DNA from: Rhizobium acidisoli
GTDB lineage: Bacteria; Pseudomonadota; Alphaproteobacteria; Rhizobiales; Rhizobiaceae
DNA: 64,000 nt
Reading direction: 5' to 3'
Assembly: GCF_002531755.2 (NCBI RefSeq)
Contig: NZ_CP034998.1
Location: 3,223,501-3,287,500, forward strand
Part shown: positions 1-8,586 of the stretch, piece by piece
How the letters are laid out: each line of letters opens with the position of its first letter
Numbering within the stretch: the stretch's first letter is position 1
The notes under the pieces: generated by a model
Told to the model about the DNA's origin: nothing
The model's database searches: none
The model's input: the letters and a program-made list of their open reading frames with translations, nothing else
Position numbers and translations under genes: made by a program

Positions 1-782
1 TCGCCACTGGCGCCCGTCTTGACGATGATATTACCGAACTCCTCGGGCGTGCGCAGGCGGCCCTGGGCATTGACGTTGAGCTGCAGATCTACACCCGGTT
101 GGCTCGGCGATGCACCGATGATGCCGGCCGCGGCCTGGACGTTCTGGGAACTGATGGCGTTGCTGATGTCGCTCGCGGCGAGATCATGCTCGGCCGCCTT
201 CTGGGGGTCGATCCAGACACGCATCGAATAATCGCCGGCGCCAAAGACCTGCACCTGACCGACGCCGGCGATGCGGGCAAGCCGATCCTTGATATTCAGC
301 GTCGCATAGTTGCGGAGATAGGTAATGTCGTGATTGTCGCCGTCGGAGACGAGGTTGACGACCATGATGAAGTTGGGCGAACTCTTGACCGTGGTGATCC
401 CCAGCGAGCGGACTTCCGCCGGCAGCCTTGGTTCGGCCTGCGAAACGCGGTTCTGCACCAGCTGCTGCGCCTTGTCGGGGTCGGTGCCGAGCTTGAAGGT
501 GACGGTCACGTTGAGCACGCCGTCCGACGTCGCCTGGCTCGACATGTAGAGCATGCCCTCGACACCGTTGATCTGCTCTTCGAGCGGTGTGGCCACCGTT
601 TCGGCGATGACCGACGGGTTGGCGCCGGGATAGGTGGCGCGCACGACGATCGACGGCGGCACGACCTCCGGATATTCGGAAATCGGCAGCGCCCTGAGGC
701 CGATCAGGCCGGCAACTACGATGAGGACCGAAAGAACGCCGGCGAAGACCGGCCGGTCGACAAAGAATCTGGAGATGTTCAT
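1..782 (-). CDS. RND multidrug efflux permease, N-terminal part (cut by window edge)
   Basis: This is the inner-membrane proton-driven pump subunit of a tripartite RND efflux system (HAE1 family, AcrB/MexB/MexF type). The 260 visible codons begin MNISRFFVDRPVFAG, the usual start of these pumps, followed by the first membrane helix (about residues 10-30) and the start of the first porter domain with the family motifs LEEQINGVEGM and FKLGTDPDKA. The full protein should be about 1,040 residues, so roughly three quarters lies beyond the left edge. It is downstream of its adaptor on the same strand, separated by about 115 bases that hold two strong hairpins. Family assignment is secure; substrates cannot be told from sequence. 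Confidence 0.93.
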   Translation of the reverse strand, partial: MNISRFFVDRPVFAGVLSVLIVVAGLIGLRALPISEYPEVVPPSIVVRATYPGANPSVIAETVATPLEEQINGVEGMLYMSSQATSDGVLNVTVTFKLGTDPDKAQQLVQNRVSQAEPRLPAEVRSLGITTVKSSPNFIMVVNLVSDGDNHDITYLRNYATLNIKDRLARIAGVGQVQVFGAGDYSMRVWIDPQKAAEHDLAASDISNAISSQNVQAAAGIIGASPSQPGVDLQLNVNAQGRLRTPEEFGNIIVKTGASG

Positions 783-825
783 ATCAAAGCCCTCTCCGGG
801 GTGAACATGGATGCAACGTCCCTCT

Positions 826-888
826 CCGGCGGTTGGAGCCGCCGGCGGGTTATATCATTTCGGGTATTGGCCCTCCCCCGCGGGGGAG
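826..888 (-). other. Two intercistronic hairpins between RND adaptor and permease genes
   Basis: The gap between the adaptor stop and the permease start contains a 7-bp stem, CCGGCGG/CCGCCGG with a 6-base loop (826-845), and a perfect 16-base palindrome CTCCCCCGCGGGGGAG (873-888). Both lie inside the presumed adaptor-permease transcript. Neither is followed by a clear T-run, so transcript stabilisation or partial attenuation is more likely than full termination. Role is inferred. Confidence 0.5.
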
Positions 889-897
889 AGCGAAGAC

Positions 898-2088
898 TTA
901 TTGAGCGGTCGCGACCTTCTCTTCCATCTGCGGTATGACGACCGCGCCCGGACGAATGCGCTGCAGGCCGTTGACGACGATCTTTTCGCCGGCGTTCAGG
1001 CCGCTTTCGACCACCCGCTGGCCGTCGGACAGCGTGCCGAGCTGGACTTGCCGGTAGGCAACCTTGTTTTCGGCATCGACGACGAAGACGAACTTCTTGT
1101 CCTGGTCGGTGCCGACGGCGCGGTCGCTGATGACGATCTTGTTCTCGGCCTTCGGCTGGCCCATGCGCACCCGCACGAACTGGCCGGGGATGAGACGACC
1201 GCCCGGATTGTCAAAGACGGCGCGCACGCCGATCGTGCCGCTTGCCGCATCGACCTCATTATCGATCAGCTGCAGCTTGCCTTTGATCGGCGTGCCGCTG
1301 TCGGCCAGCGTGCCGACCTCGACCGGGATCTGCTCGACCGGCGGCAGTGCGCTGTCGGTCTGCGGAAGCTCGGCAAGCGCACGTGTCACCATTTCTTCGC
1401 TGGCGTTGAAGCTCGCATAGATCGGATCGACCGACACGAGCGTCGTCAGCGCTGGCGAGGCCGAGCCGGCCGCAACCAGGTTACCGGCGGTCACCTCGAT
1501 CTTGCCGATGCGGCCGGAAACCGGCGCCCGCACCTCGGTATAGTCGAGATCGAGCTGGGCCGACTGCAATGCGGCCTGCGCCGAACGCAGCCCCGCCTGC
1601 GCCTCGGCCAGCGTGCTGTGGCGCTGATCGAGATCGCTCTGGGAGATGGTGCGGTTATCGGAAAGCCTGCGGCCGCGATCGAGCTCGGTCTGCGCCAGGC
1701 TGACTTTGGCTTCGGCCGAAGCCACCTGGCCCTCAGCCTGCGCCACGTTTGCCTGATAGGGAGCCGGGTCGACGGTGAAGAGCAGGTCGCCCTGCTTGAC
1801 CAGCGCCCCTTCGCGGAAGGCCACCGACAGGATGGCGCCGGCGACGCGGGAACGAACCTGGACACGGTCGACCGCTTCGAGACGGCCGGAGAAACTCTCC
1901 CAGGCCGTCACGTCGCGCGCCGCGACGACGGCAACCGTCACCGGCACGGCAGGCGGCTGCGCCGGAGCGGAAGCAGCCGTGGCGGTTGTGCTCATCGGCA
2001 ATTCGAAAAATAATGCGGCGCCTGAAACGGACGCAACAAGGCCCATGCCGGCGCCCAACAGGGCCCAGCGCTTACTTCTGGACGTCAT
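898..2088 (-). CDS. RND efflux periplasmic adaptor (membrane fusion protein)
   Basis: This 396-residue HlyD/AcrA-family adaptor links the inner-membrane pump encoded just downstream to an outer-membrane channel. It has an N-terminal hydrophobic anchor or signal (residues 9-30), a first lipoyl half with VRSRVAGAI (78-86), a long coiled-coil hairpin (about 113-180), the second lipoyl half around YTEVRAPVSGRIG (183-195), then beta-barrel and membrane-proximal domains. Length and domain order are normal for MexE/AcrA-type adaptors. No outer-membrane channel gene is adjacent, so a TolC-like protein encoded elsewhere is presumably used. No local regulator is seen on this side of the operon. Confidence 0.93.
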   Translation of the reverse strand: MTSRSKRWALLGAGMGLVASVSGAALFFELPMSTTATAASAPAQPPAVPVTVAVVAARDVTAWESFSGRLEAVDRVQVRSRVAGAILSVAFREGALVKQGDLLFTVDPAPYQANVAQAEGQVASAEAKVSLAQTELDRGRRLSDNRTISQSDLDQRHSTLAEAQAGLRSAQAALQSAQLDLDYTEVRAPVSGRIGKIEVTAGNLVAAGSASPALTTLVSVDPIYASFNASEEMVTRALAELPQTDSALPPVEQIPVEVGTLADSGTPIKGKLQLIDNEVDAASGTIGVRAVFDNPGGRLIPGQFVRVRMGQPKAENKIVISDRAVGTDQDKKFVFVVDAENKVAYRQVQLGTLSDGQRVVESGLNAGEKIVVNGLQRIRPGAVVIPQMEEKVATAQ

Positions 2089-2134
2089 CAGTACTCTCCT
2101 TGCGGCCCAAAGCCGCTGAAATATCAGATCATCT

Positions 2135-2977
2135 TCAATGCAATTGCGGTTGGACGCTCACGTCCTGAAGGAAGCTTCCGAAATGACGGCTGACGTGTTC
2201 CTGCCAGTCGGGCACTCCTTCGGATTTCCCACCATAAAGCGAGGGCCAGCCCGTCCCGGCGGGAAGGACATGCTGGCGCACACCGACACCGGCCGTTTTC
2301 AGGCGGGCACCGTAACCAAGTGTTTCGTCGTGCAGAGGATCGTCCTCCGCGGTAAAGAGCAGTGCCGGCGCGACGCCGGAAAGACGCGAACAGAGGCAAG
2401 GCGCCGCATAAGGGTGGCAGCCGCCACCGCTCAAATAATGGCTCCAGCCTTCAGTCCAGCGCTGACGCATGCCGATCGCCTCGGCCTTGCGGATCGAGGA
2501 TGTGCCCATGAAGGGATCGAGCAGCGGCGAAATCAGCACCTGGCCGTCGAGCGCATCCGGCATCTGGTCGCGGGCCTTCAGCGCCACGCCGGCGGCGACA
2601 TTGCCGCCCGCCTCTTCGCCGGCGACGAAGAGCAGTGACTTACGGTCGCCGAGACCGGCGGCGCGCTTGTTGGCGAGATAGCTGAGAACGGAGAAGGAGA
2701 CTTCCAGCGCCTTCGGGAACAGATTGCCGGACAGACTGCTGTAATCGACGGCAGCGACGATGGCGCCGGCCTTGGCGAGGCTGATTGCCACCGGCCGGTC
2801 GACATTCGTCTCGCTGTCGAGAAAAGCGCCGCCATGCAGGTAAAGCACGATGGGCGGACCCTTGCCGTAATCGGCGCCCTGGTAGATGCGTGCGGAAACG
2901 GGGCCGATGGCCACCTTATCCAGCATCATATCTTTCCATGCCACCGTCATGCTTCCGGTCTCTTTTGCATCGGCCAC
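2135..2977 (-). CDS. Alpha/beta hydrolase of the HSL-like family with lost catalytic residues
   Basis: The 280-residue protein has the hormone-sensitive-lipase-like fold: oxyanion-hole motif HGGAF (48-52), a strand-turn-helix where the nucleophile elbow belongs (LLFVAGEEAGGN, 115-126), and an acid region EDDPLHDE (211-218). The elbow, normally GDSAGG, reads GEEAGG, so the nucleophilic serine is replaced by Glu122. The region that should carry the histidine (GTGWPSLY, 241-248) has none. It is therefore probably a non-hydrolytic member or an enzyme with altered chemistry. It is divergent from a LysR gene with a 137-base shared control region, and the LysR is its likely regulator. An alternative start at residue 10 is possible. 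Confidence 0.8.
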   Translation of the reverse strand: MADAKETGSMTVAWKDMMLDKVAIGPVSARIYQGADYGKGPPIVLYLHGGAFLDSETNVDRPVAISLAKAGAIVAAVDYSSLSGNLFPKALEVSFSVLSYLANKRAAGLGDRKSLLFVAGEEAGGNVAAGVALKARDQMPDALDGQVLISPLLDPFMGTSSIRKAEAIGMRQRWTEGWSHYLSGGGCHPYAAPCLCSRLSGVAPALLFTAEDDPLHDETLGYGARLKTAGVGVRQHVLPAGTGWPSLYGGKSEGVPDWQEHVSRHFGSFLQDVSVQPQLH

Positions 2978-3023
2978 AAGCAGACAACACCTGCCGCTTG
3001 CATTTTGTACAAAAAAGATATTG

Positions 3024-3043
3024 TTATTCCACTCAGGGAATAA
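3024..3043. promoter_or_regulatory. Inverted repeat, candidate LysR operator
   Basis: TTATTCC-ACTCAG-GGAATAA, perfect 7-bp arms, lies in the divergent region between the hydrolase and the LysR gene, about 72 bases before the LysR start. Position and dyad symmetry fit a LysR-type site, although the spacing is not the textbook T-N11-A. A short palindrome TTTTGTACAAAA (3004-3015) sits beside it. Confidence 0.45.
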
Positions 3044-3114
3044 GAAGCGATATCGCGATTACACTGTTCCAGATCTCGAACAATGGTGCAACGCAAACTG
3101 CGGATTTCAAACCG

Positions 3115-4026
3115 ATGGATCAGCTCTCGGCAATGCGCGTCTTCATCCGCGTGGTGGAGACGGGCAATTTCACCCGCGCCGCCGACATGCTCGCCATGCC
3201 CAAGGCGACGGTCACCAATCTCATCCAGGGCCTGGAGGCGCATCTGCGCACCAAGCTTTTGAATCGCACGACGCGCCGGGTGATGGTGACCACGGACGGC
3301 GCGCTTTATTACGAACGCGCCGCCCAGATCATTTCGGAATTGGAGGAACTCGACGGCAGCCTCTCCAATTCGCAGAGCCTGCCGAGCGGGCGGCTGCGCG
3401 TCGAAATGGCCGGTGCTTTCGCCGATTGGATCGTCGTTCCCGCACTCTGCGATTTTTATCAGCGTTATCCCGATATCCGCATCGACCTCGGTGTCGGCGA
3501 CCGCACGGTCGATTATCTTGCGGAAAATGTCGACTGCGCGCTGCGGGGCGGCACGCCGGCCGACCAGTCGCTGATCGCCCGACGTGTCTCCGAAGTCGAG
3601 ATGATCACCTGTGCTTCGCCGAGCTACATCCAGAAATTCGGCATGCCCGAGCGGCCGGAGGATCTGGAGGCCGATCACTACTCGGTCAACTATTTCCGCG
3701 CCCAGAACAACCGAACGCTGCCTTTCGAATTTCGCCGGCACAACGAGGTGATCGAGACCAGTCCGCGTTACATCGCCTCCGTCAACGATAGCCGCACCTA
3801 TCTGACAGCGGCGCTGACGGGTCTCGGCATTGCGCAGGTGCCGATCTTCATGGCGCGTGAGCCGATGGCAAAGGGTGAACTCGTCCGCGTGCTCCCGGAC
3901 TGGCGCCGCGATCCGCTGCCGCTCTATGTCGTCTACCCCCCGAACCGCCACCTCAGCAACAAGGTCCGCGTCTTTGTCGACTGGCTGGTGAAGCTTCTGG
4001 TGGAGGCGAGACTGAACGACTTCTGA
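3115..4026 (+). CDS. LysR-family transcriptional regulator
   Basis: This 303-residue LysR-type regulator has an N-terminal winged helix-turn-helix (MDQLSAMRVFIRVVETGNF, then RAADMLAMPKATVTNLIQGL at about 21-40) and a C-terminal ligand-binding domain of normal length. The ATG at 3115 was chosen because it gives the canonical LysR start; the frame stays open further upstream but without family similarity. It is divergent from the hydrolase gene, the usual arrangement for a regulator and its target, and its own autoregulation is likely. The sequence resembles the second LysR in this window (5130-6038) in both domains, including a shared RVFxDWLV motif near the C terminus, so the two are probably paralogs of the CrgA-like subgroup. 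Confidence 0.93.
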   Translation: MDQLSAMRVFIRVVETGNFTRAADMLAMPKATVTNLIQGLEAHLRTKLLNRTTRRVMVTTDGALYYERAAQIISELEELDGSLSNSQSLPSGRLRVEMAGAFADWIVVPALCDFYQRYPDIRIDLGVGDRTVDYLAENVDCALRGGTPADQSLIARRVSEVEMITCASPSYIQKFGMPERPEDLEADHYSVNYFRAQNNRTLPFEFRRHNEVIETSPRYIASVNDSRTYLTAALTGLGIAQVPIFMAREPMAKGELVRVLPDWRRDPLPLYVVYPPNRHLSNKVRVFVDWLVKLLVEARLNDF

Positions 4027-4060
4027 GCGACAAAAGAAATACGGCCCGGCCAAAAGAATA

Positions 4061-4093
4061 CGGCCCGGAAGGCAGGAAACCTTCAACGGGCCG
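4061..4093 (+). terminator. Hairpin after the LysR gene
   Basis: CGGCCCGGAAGG pairs with CCTTC-aa-CGGGCCG around a 7-base loop, 35 bases after the LysR stop. There is no T-run, so it is at best a weak terminator. The block ATACGGCCCGG occurs twice in tandem here (starting near 4040 and 4059). The remaining 180 bases up to the SDR stop show nothing recognisable. Confidence 0.4.
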
Positions 4094-4279
4094 CAATGTG
4101 CAACTTTTGAACATCAAGCCTGTCGCACCGCAGGAAGGGCGCGGCAGGCTCTGGAGGTTCGGAAAGAGCGGCAGGGAATTCCACTCTCTCGCGATAAATT
4201 AGATATACGCACTCCCCGCACGATTGTAAGGGGAAACGCCGCAAGCGCCGTTCACATAATTGCGATTACGGCGCCTGCT

Positions 4280-5023
4280 TCAGATCATCCCGCCATTGGC
4301 GCGCAGCGTCTGACCATTGATCCAGCCGCCGTCCGGACCGGCGAGGAATGCCACCGCGGCGGCGATATCCTCAGGTGTGCCGAGACGTTCCAACGGGTTC
4401 ATCTTCGCCATGCGGGCGACGAGCTCCTCCGACTTGCCATTGAGGAAAAGATCGGTCGCAACAGGACCGGGCGCGATGGCGTTGACGGTGATGTTGCGGC
4501 CGCGCATCTCCTTGGCCATGATCGCCGTCAAGGTTTCGACGGCAGCCTTGGTCGCGGCATAGACCCCGTAGGCCTCGAGCTTCAACCCGACGACCGAGGT
4601 GGAGAAGTTGATGATCCGGCCGCCGTCGCGTAAGCGTCTAGCCGCTTCGCGGAGTGTATTGAAGGTGCCCTTGAGGTTGACGGCGATCTGCCGGTCGAAA
4701 TTGGCGTCATCGGCCTCGGCGAGCGACGAGAGCATCATGATGCCGGCATTGTTGACGAGAACATCGATGCCGCCAAAGGCGGTTTCCGCGGCATCGAACA
4801 TGCGGCGGACGGCTTGCGCATCGCTGACATCGGCTTTCTCGGTCAGCGCCTTGCCACCGGCCTGCTCGATCTCCCGGGCGAGTTCCTCGGCCGGGGCGGT
4901 GTTGCCGGAATAATTGATGACGACGGTAAAACCGTCCCTGGAGAGGCGTTGAGCCACGGCCGCGCCGATGCCGCGGGAAGCGCCGGTGATCAGTGCGACC
5001 TTGCCGTTTTCGTTGGAAGCCAT
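4280..5023 (-). CDS. SDR-family NAD(P)-dependent oxidoreductase
   Basis: This 247-residue classical short-chain dehydrogenase/reductase is predicted to be cytosolic. It shows the nucleotide-binding motif TGASRGIG (13-20), the NNAG motif (91-94), a catalytic serine in the NFSTSVVG strand (about 139-146) and the YxxxK pair at Tyr155/Lys159, so it should be active. The motif order and the C-terminal ending GWINGQTLRANGGMI match 3-oxoacyl-ACP-reductase-like SDRs, but the substrate is unknown. It is divergent from the LysR gene that starts at 5130, with a well-formed LysR-type site between them, which makes it the likely target of that regulator. Confidence 0.9.
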   Translation of the reverse strand: MASNENGKVALITGASRGIGAAVAQRLSRDGFTVVINYSGNTAPAEELAREIEQAGGKALTEKADVSDAQAVRRMFDAAETAFGGIDVLVNNAGIMMLSSLAEADDANFDRQIAVNLKGTFNTLREAARRLRDGGRIINFSTSVVGLKLEAYGVYAATKAAVETLTAIMAKEMRGRNITVNAIAPGPVATDLFLNGKSEELVARMAKMNPLERLGTPEDIAAAVAFLAGPDGGWINGQTLRANGGMI

Positions 5024-5076
5024 TGTCCTTTTCCTTCATCGCGTTTCGATGAGGAGAAGCTATGCCTTTTCCCTTC

Positions 5077-5099
5077 GCGGATAATCAGGCATTATTCGC
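5077..5099. promoter_or_regulatory. LysR-type box (T-N11-A) between SDR and LysR genes
   Basis: The core ATAAT-CAGGC-ATTAT (5081-5095) is a perfect 5-bp inverted repeat with the T-N11-A layout typical of LysR regulators. The symmetry extends to GCGgATAAT/ATTATtCGC (8 of 9 pairs). It lies 31 bases upstream of the LysR start and 54 bases upstream of the SDR start, ideal for control of both divergent promoters. Confidence 0.65.
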
Positions 5100-5129
5100 C
5101 ATCACTATCCGGAGATAGCGAACAAAGAG

Positions 5130-6038
5130 ATGGACAAATTCGATGCCATGCGGGTGTTTTGCCGCGTCGTGGAACGCCGCAGTTTCACGCTTGCCGCCGA
5201 AGACACCGGCCTGCCGCGCTCCACCGTCACCGATGCGGTGAAGCAGCTTGAGGCTCGCCTCGGTGTGCGCCTGCTCCAGCGCACGACACGCCATGTCAGC
5301 CCGACGCTCGACGGCGAAGCCTATTACCAGCGCTGCCTGTCGATCCTTGCCGATATCGAGGATGCCGAAGGTGCCTTTGCCGGCGCCAGGCCGAAGGGTC
5401 TGCTGCGCGTCGATGTGCATGGCACCCTCGCCCGCCATTTCCTGCTGCCGAGCCTGCCGTCTTTTCTCCAGACCTATCCCGAGATCGAGTTCTACATGAG
5501 CGAAGGCGACCGGCTGGTCGATCTGGTGCGCGAAGGCATCGACTGCGTGCTGCGCGCCGGCACGACCGGGGATAGCGACATGATCATCAGACGCGTTGCC
5601 ATGCTGGATGAGATCACGCTCGCCTCGCCTGACTATGTCGCCGCCCATGGGCTGCCGCAGCATCCGGACCGGCTTGCCGGCCACCGCATGATCGGTTTCC
5701 GCTCCAGCGGCACTGGAAGCCAGTTGCCGCTCGAATTCACCGTCGACGGCGTGGTTCGTGAGATCAGCATTCCCGCCACCGTCGCCGTCAACGCCGCCGA
5801 AAGCTATATTTCAGCAGCGAGGATGGGCCTCGGCATCATCCAGATCCCGCGCTATCACGCCGAAAAAGATCTTGCCGAGGGAACGCTGATCCATGTGCTC
5901 AAGGATTTTCCGCCGACCCCGACACCGGTCTCCGTGCTCTACCCTCGCAATCGCCAGCTTTCGCCGCGGGTGCGCGTCTTCATCGACTGGCTGGTGACGG
6001 TCCTCGCTCGACAAAAGTCGGAAAACGCGCTTTGCTAA
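5130..6038 (+). CDS. LysR-family transcriptional regulator
   Basis: This 302-residue LysR-type regulator has an N-terminal wHTH (MDKFDAMRVFCRVVERRSF, recognition region about residues 21-40) and a substrate-binding domain ending in VRVFIDWLVTVLARQ. It is divergent from the SDR at 4280-5023 and probably controls it through the dyad at 5077-5099. It shares motifs with the LysR at 3115-4026 throughout, including RTTRHV versus RTTRRV after the HTH and the C-terminal FxDWLV, so the two SDR/hydrolase-LysR pairs may share history. The effector is unknown. Confidence 0.93.
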   Translation: MDKFDAMRVFCRVVERRSFTLAAEDTGLPRSTVTDAVKQLEARLGVRLLQRTTRHVSPTLDGEAYYQRCLSILADIEDAEGAFAGARPKGLLRVDVHGTLARHFLLPSLPSFLQTYPEIEFYMSEGDRLVDLVREGIDCVLRAGTTGDSDMIIRRVAMLDEITLASPDYVAAHGLPQHPDRLAGHRMIGFRSSGTGSQLPLEFTVDGVVREISIPATVAVNAAESYISAARMGLGIIQIPRYHAEKDLAEGTLIHVLKDFPPTPTPVSVLYPRNRQLSPRVRVFIDWLVTVLARQKSENALC

Positions 6039-6043
6039 TATGA

Positions 6044-6376
<333 letters not shown>

Positions 6377-6385
6377 TTCATAGCC

Positions 6386-6413
6386 CAAAGCATGAAGCGG
6401 TTTCGGGATGACG
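6386..6413 (-). repeat. Degenerate fragment resembling the rhizobial repeat found at 18.9 and 50.4 kb
   Basis: AAAGCATG followed by AGCGGTTTCGGGATGACG resembles the reverse complement of the right half of the elements at 18867-18970 and 50362-50466 (AAAGCATG...GCAGCGGTTTTACGATAACG), with an internal deletion. It sits directly before the glycosylase gene and could be an eroded copy. Confidence 0.35.
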
Positions 6414-6444
6414 GCGAGTGCACTGGATGTTATCTGCATCGGCC

Positions 6445-7044
6445 ATGATCGATGGTGGAATGATATCGGGCGCGATCGGCGCCGGCGCGCTCACCGACGA
6501 AAGCCTCAGTGCGTTTTTCGAGCGAGACGCGATCGCCGTTGCCCGGGATCTGCTCGGCTGCCATCTCACAGTCGATGGCGCCGGCGGCCGGATCACCGAG
6601 ACGGAGGCCTATTTCCCCGATGACGAGGCCTCGCACAGCTTCCGCGGCCCGACCAAGCGCAACGGCGCCATGTACGGCCGGCCCGGCAATGTCTACATTT
6701 ACCGCATCTATGGCATGTATTGGTGCCTGAATTTCGTCTGCCATCCGGGCTCGGCCGTGCTCATCCGGGCGCTCGAGCCGGAAACGGGAATCCCCTTGAT
6801 GATGGAGCGGCGCGGCACCGATAGGCTGACCGCGCTCTGCAGCGGCCCCGGCAAATTGTGCCAGGCGCTCGGCATCGACATCGAAATCAACGACCGTCTG
6901 CTCGACCGCCCGCCCTATGCGCTGACACCGTCCGTGCCGGTGCCTGTCGTCTCGGGAAAACGCATCGGCATCACCAAAAATGCCGACGTGCCATGGCGCT
7001 TCGGCATCCAGGGATCGCGTTATCTCAGCAAGCCGTTCCGCTGA
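6445..7044 (+). CDS. DNA-3-methyladenine glycosylase, AAG/MPG family
   Basis: This is a base-excision-repair enzyme that removes alkylated purines such as 3-methyladenine. The roughly 199-residue protein contains the family active-site block ITETEAYFPDDEASHSF with the catalytic glutamate, the RNGAMYGRPGNVYIY motif, and the DNA-binding SGPGKLCQALGI segment, in the order seen in human AAG and bacterial homologs. The start is uncertain: ATG codons at 6427, 6445 and 6460 and a GTG at 6418 share the frame and none has a strong ribosome site; 6445 leaves a short leader before the conserved domain. It converges on the EmrB-type gene, whose stop directly abuts this one. Confidence 0.9.
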   Translation: MIDGGMISGAIGAGALTDESLSAFFERDAIAVARDLLGCHLTVDGAGGRITETEAYFPDDEASHSFRGPTKRNGAMYGRPGNVYIYRIYGMYWCLNFVCHPGSAVLIRALEPETGIPLMMERRGTDRLTALCSGPGKLCQALGIDIEINDRLLDRPPYALTPSVPVPVVSGKRIGITKNADVPWRFGIQGSRYLSKPFR

Positions 7045-8586
7045 TTATTCGATGACGGCACTGTGGTCGATGGCAGGCGCCGCCTTCGGCTTACGCAGCA
7101 GCAGCGCCAGCGGAATGACCGCGAGCGACATCAGCATCAGGAGCTTGAAATCGTCCATATAGGCGATGATCGTCGATTGCAGCGTAATGAGCTCGTTGAG
7201 CGAAGCGCGTCCGGCGGCTGTCATCGGACTGAGCCCCTGCGCCGCCACGGCGTTGAAGGCATGATTGAACGGCGTCACATAGGCCGCGATCGATTCATGA
7301 TTGCTCTGGGTATTCTCGACGATCAGGGCCGAAACGATCGAGATGCCGACCGCCGAGCCGATGTTGCGCGACAGATTGTAGAGGCCGGTGCCGTCGCCGC
7401 GCATATGGGCGGGCAGCGTCGCGAAAGCGATCGTCGTCAGCGGCACGAAGAGAAAGCCCAGGCCGGCGCCCTGGATGAAGCCGACCGAGATGATCGTCCA
7501 TTGCGAAACATCCGGCGTCCAGCCGGTCATGTCGTACATCGCCCAGGCAGTCAGGCCGAGACCGAGCACCAGTAGCACGCGCGTATCGACCTTGCCGATC
7601 AGCCGCCCGACAATGAACATGCAGAGCATGGTGCCGAGCCCGCGCGGCCCCATGACGATGCCGGCGGTGATCACGGGATAGCCCATCAACGTCTGCAGAT
7701 AGGGGGTCATCAGCGCCAGCGAGGCGAGATAGGTGACGCCGACCACGAAGATGAAGATCATGCTGATCGAAAAATTCTGGTCGAGGAACAGCTTCGGATT
7801 GACGAAGGATTTCTCAGCCGTCAGCGTGTGCACTAGAAGCAGATAGAAGGCCGCCGCACAGATGATCGCTTCGAGCATGATCTCGCCGGAGGAGAACCAG
7901 TCGAGCTGCTCGCCGCGGTCGAGGAAGAGCTGCAGCGAGGCGATGAACAGGCTCATCATCCCGAAACCGAACCAGTCCAACTTGGCGAGCACATCCCTCT
8001 TGGTCTCAGTGACGAAGACGACGATACCGGCAAAGGCGAGCGCGCCGATCGGCACGTTGATGTAGAAGACCCAGCGCCAGCTGATATTGTCGGTCAGCCA
8101 GCCGCCGATGACCGGCCCGAGCACTGGTCCGACCATGACCGAGACGCCGAAAAGCGCCATGGCCGAGCCGCGTTCCTCCACAGTATAAATATCGAGGAGG
8201 ATGCCCTGGGAAAGCGGCACCAGCGATGCGCCGAACAGGCCCTGCAGCAGGCGGAAGGCGACGATCTGGTTCAGCGATTGCGCCAGGCCGCAGAGAACGG
8301 AGGCAGCCACGAAGCCGGCAATGGCAACGAGCAGCACGCGCTTGCGGCCGAACTTGGCGGCAAGGAAGCCCGATGGCGGCGTCATAATCGCCGCTGCGAC
8401 GATGTAGGAGGTCAGGACCCAGTTGATCTGGTCGGCAGAGGCCGACACGCTGCCCTGGATATAGGGCAGCGCCACGTTGGCGATCGTCGTGTCCAGCGCC
8501 TGCATGATGACGGCGAGAATAACGCAGGCCGTGATCGCACCGCGATTGGCTACCGGGCTCGCCGGGGAAGCGGAAGCGTTACTCAT
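7045..8586 (-). CDS. EmrB/QacA-type MFS drug:H+ antiporter (DHA2, 14 TM)
   Basis: This 513-residue inner-membrane major facilitator of the DHA2 family expels drugs together with the adaptor encoded upstream. Hydrophobic segments fit 14 helices, and the family motif around DTTIANVALPYIQG is present near the first helix, with GPVLGPVIGGWL as the antiporter motif C. The ATG at 8586 was chosen because it overlaps the upstream EmrA-like stop by eight bases (ATGAGTAA), a typical translational coupling; an ATG at 8661 would lie deep inside the adaptor gene. It is the last gene of a marR-emrA-emrB operon. Confidence 0.92.
   Translation of the reverse strand: MSNASASPASPVANRGAITACVILAVIMQALDTTIANVALPYIQGSVSASADQINWVLTSYIVAAAIMTPPSGFLAAKFGRKRVLLVAIAGFVAASVLCGLAQSLNQIVAFRLLQGLFGASLVPLSQGILLDIYTVEERGSAMALFGVSVMVGPVLGPVIGGWLTDNISWRWVFYINVPIGALAFAGIVVFVTETKRDVLAKLDWFGFGMMSLFIASLQLFLDRGEQLDWFSSGEIMLEAIICAAAFYLLLVHTLTAEKSFVNPKLFLDQNFSISMIFIFVVGVTYLASLALMTPYLQTLMGYPVITAGIVMGPRGLGTMLCMFIVGRLIGKVDTRVLLVLGLGLTAWAMYDMTGWTPDVSQWTIISVGFIQGAGLGFLFVPLTTIAFATLPAHMRGDGTGLYNLSRNIGSAVGISIVSALIVENTQSNHESIAAYVTPFNHAFNAVAAQGLSPMTAAGRASLNELITLQSTIIAYMDDFKLLMLMSLAVIPLALLLRKPKAAPAIDHSAVIE

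Noticed and set aside
99..2119. Long plus-strand open frames (99-938, 811-2013) opposite the first RND pair
   Set aside because: They are antisense to clear RND permease and adaptor genes, are Arg/Asp-rich as expected of GC-rich complement frames, and have no family motifs.
2785..3114. Upstream extension of the LysR frame
   Set aside because: It overlaps the divergent hydrolase gene and its promoter; the family-typical start is the ATG at 3115.
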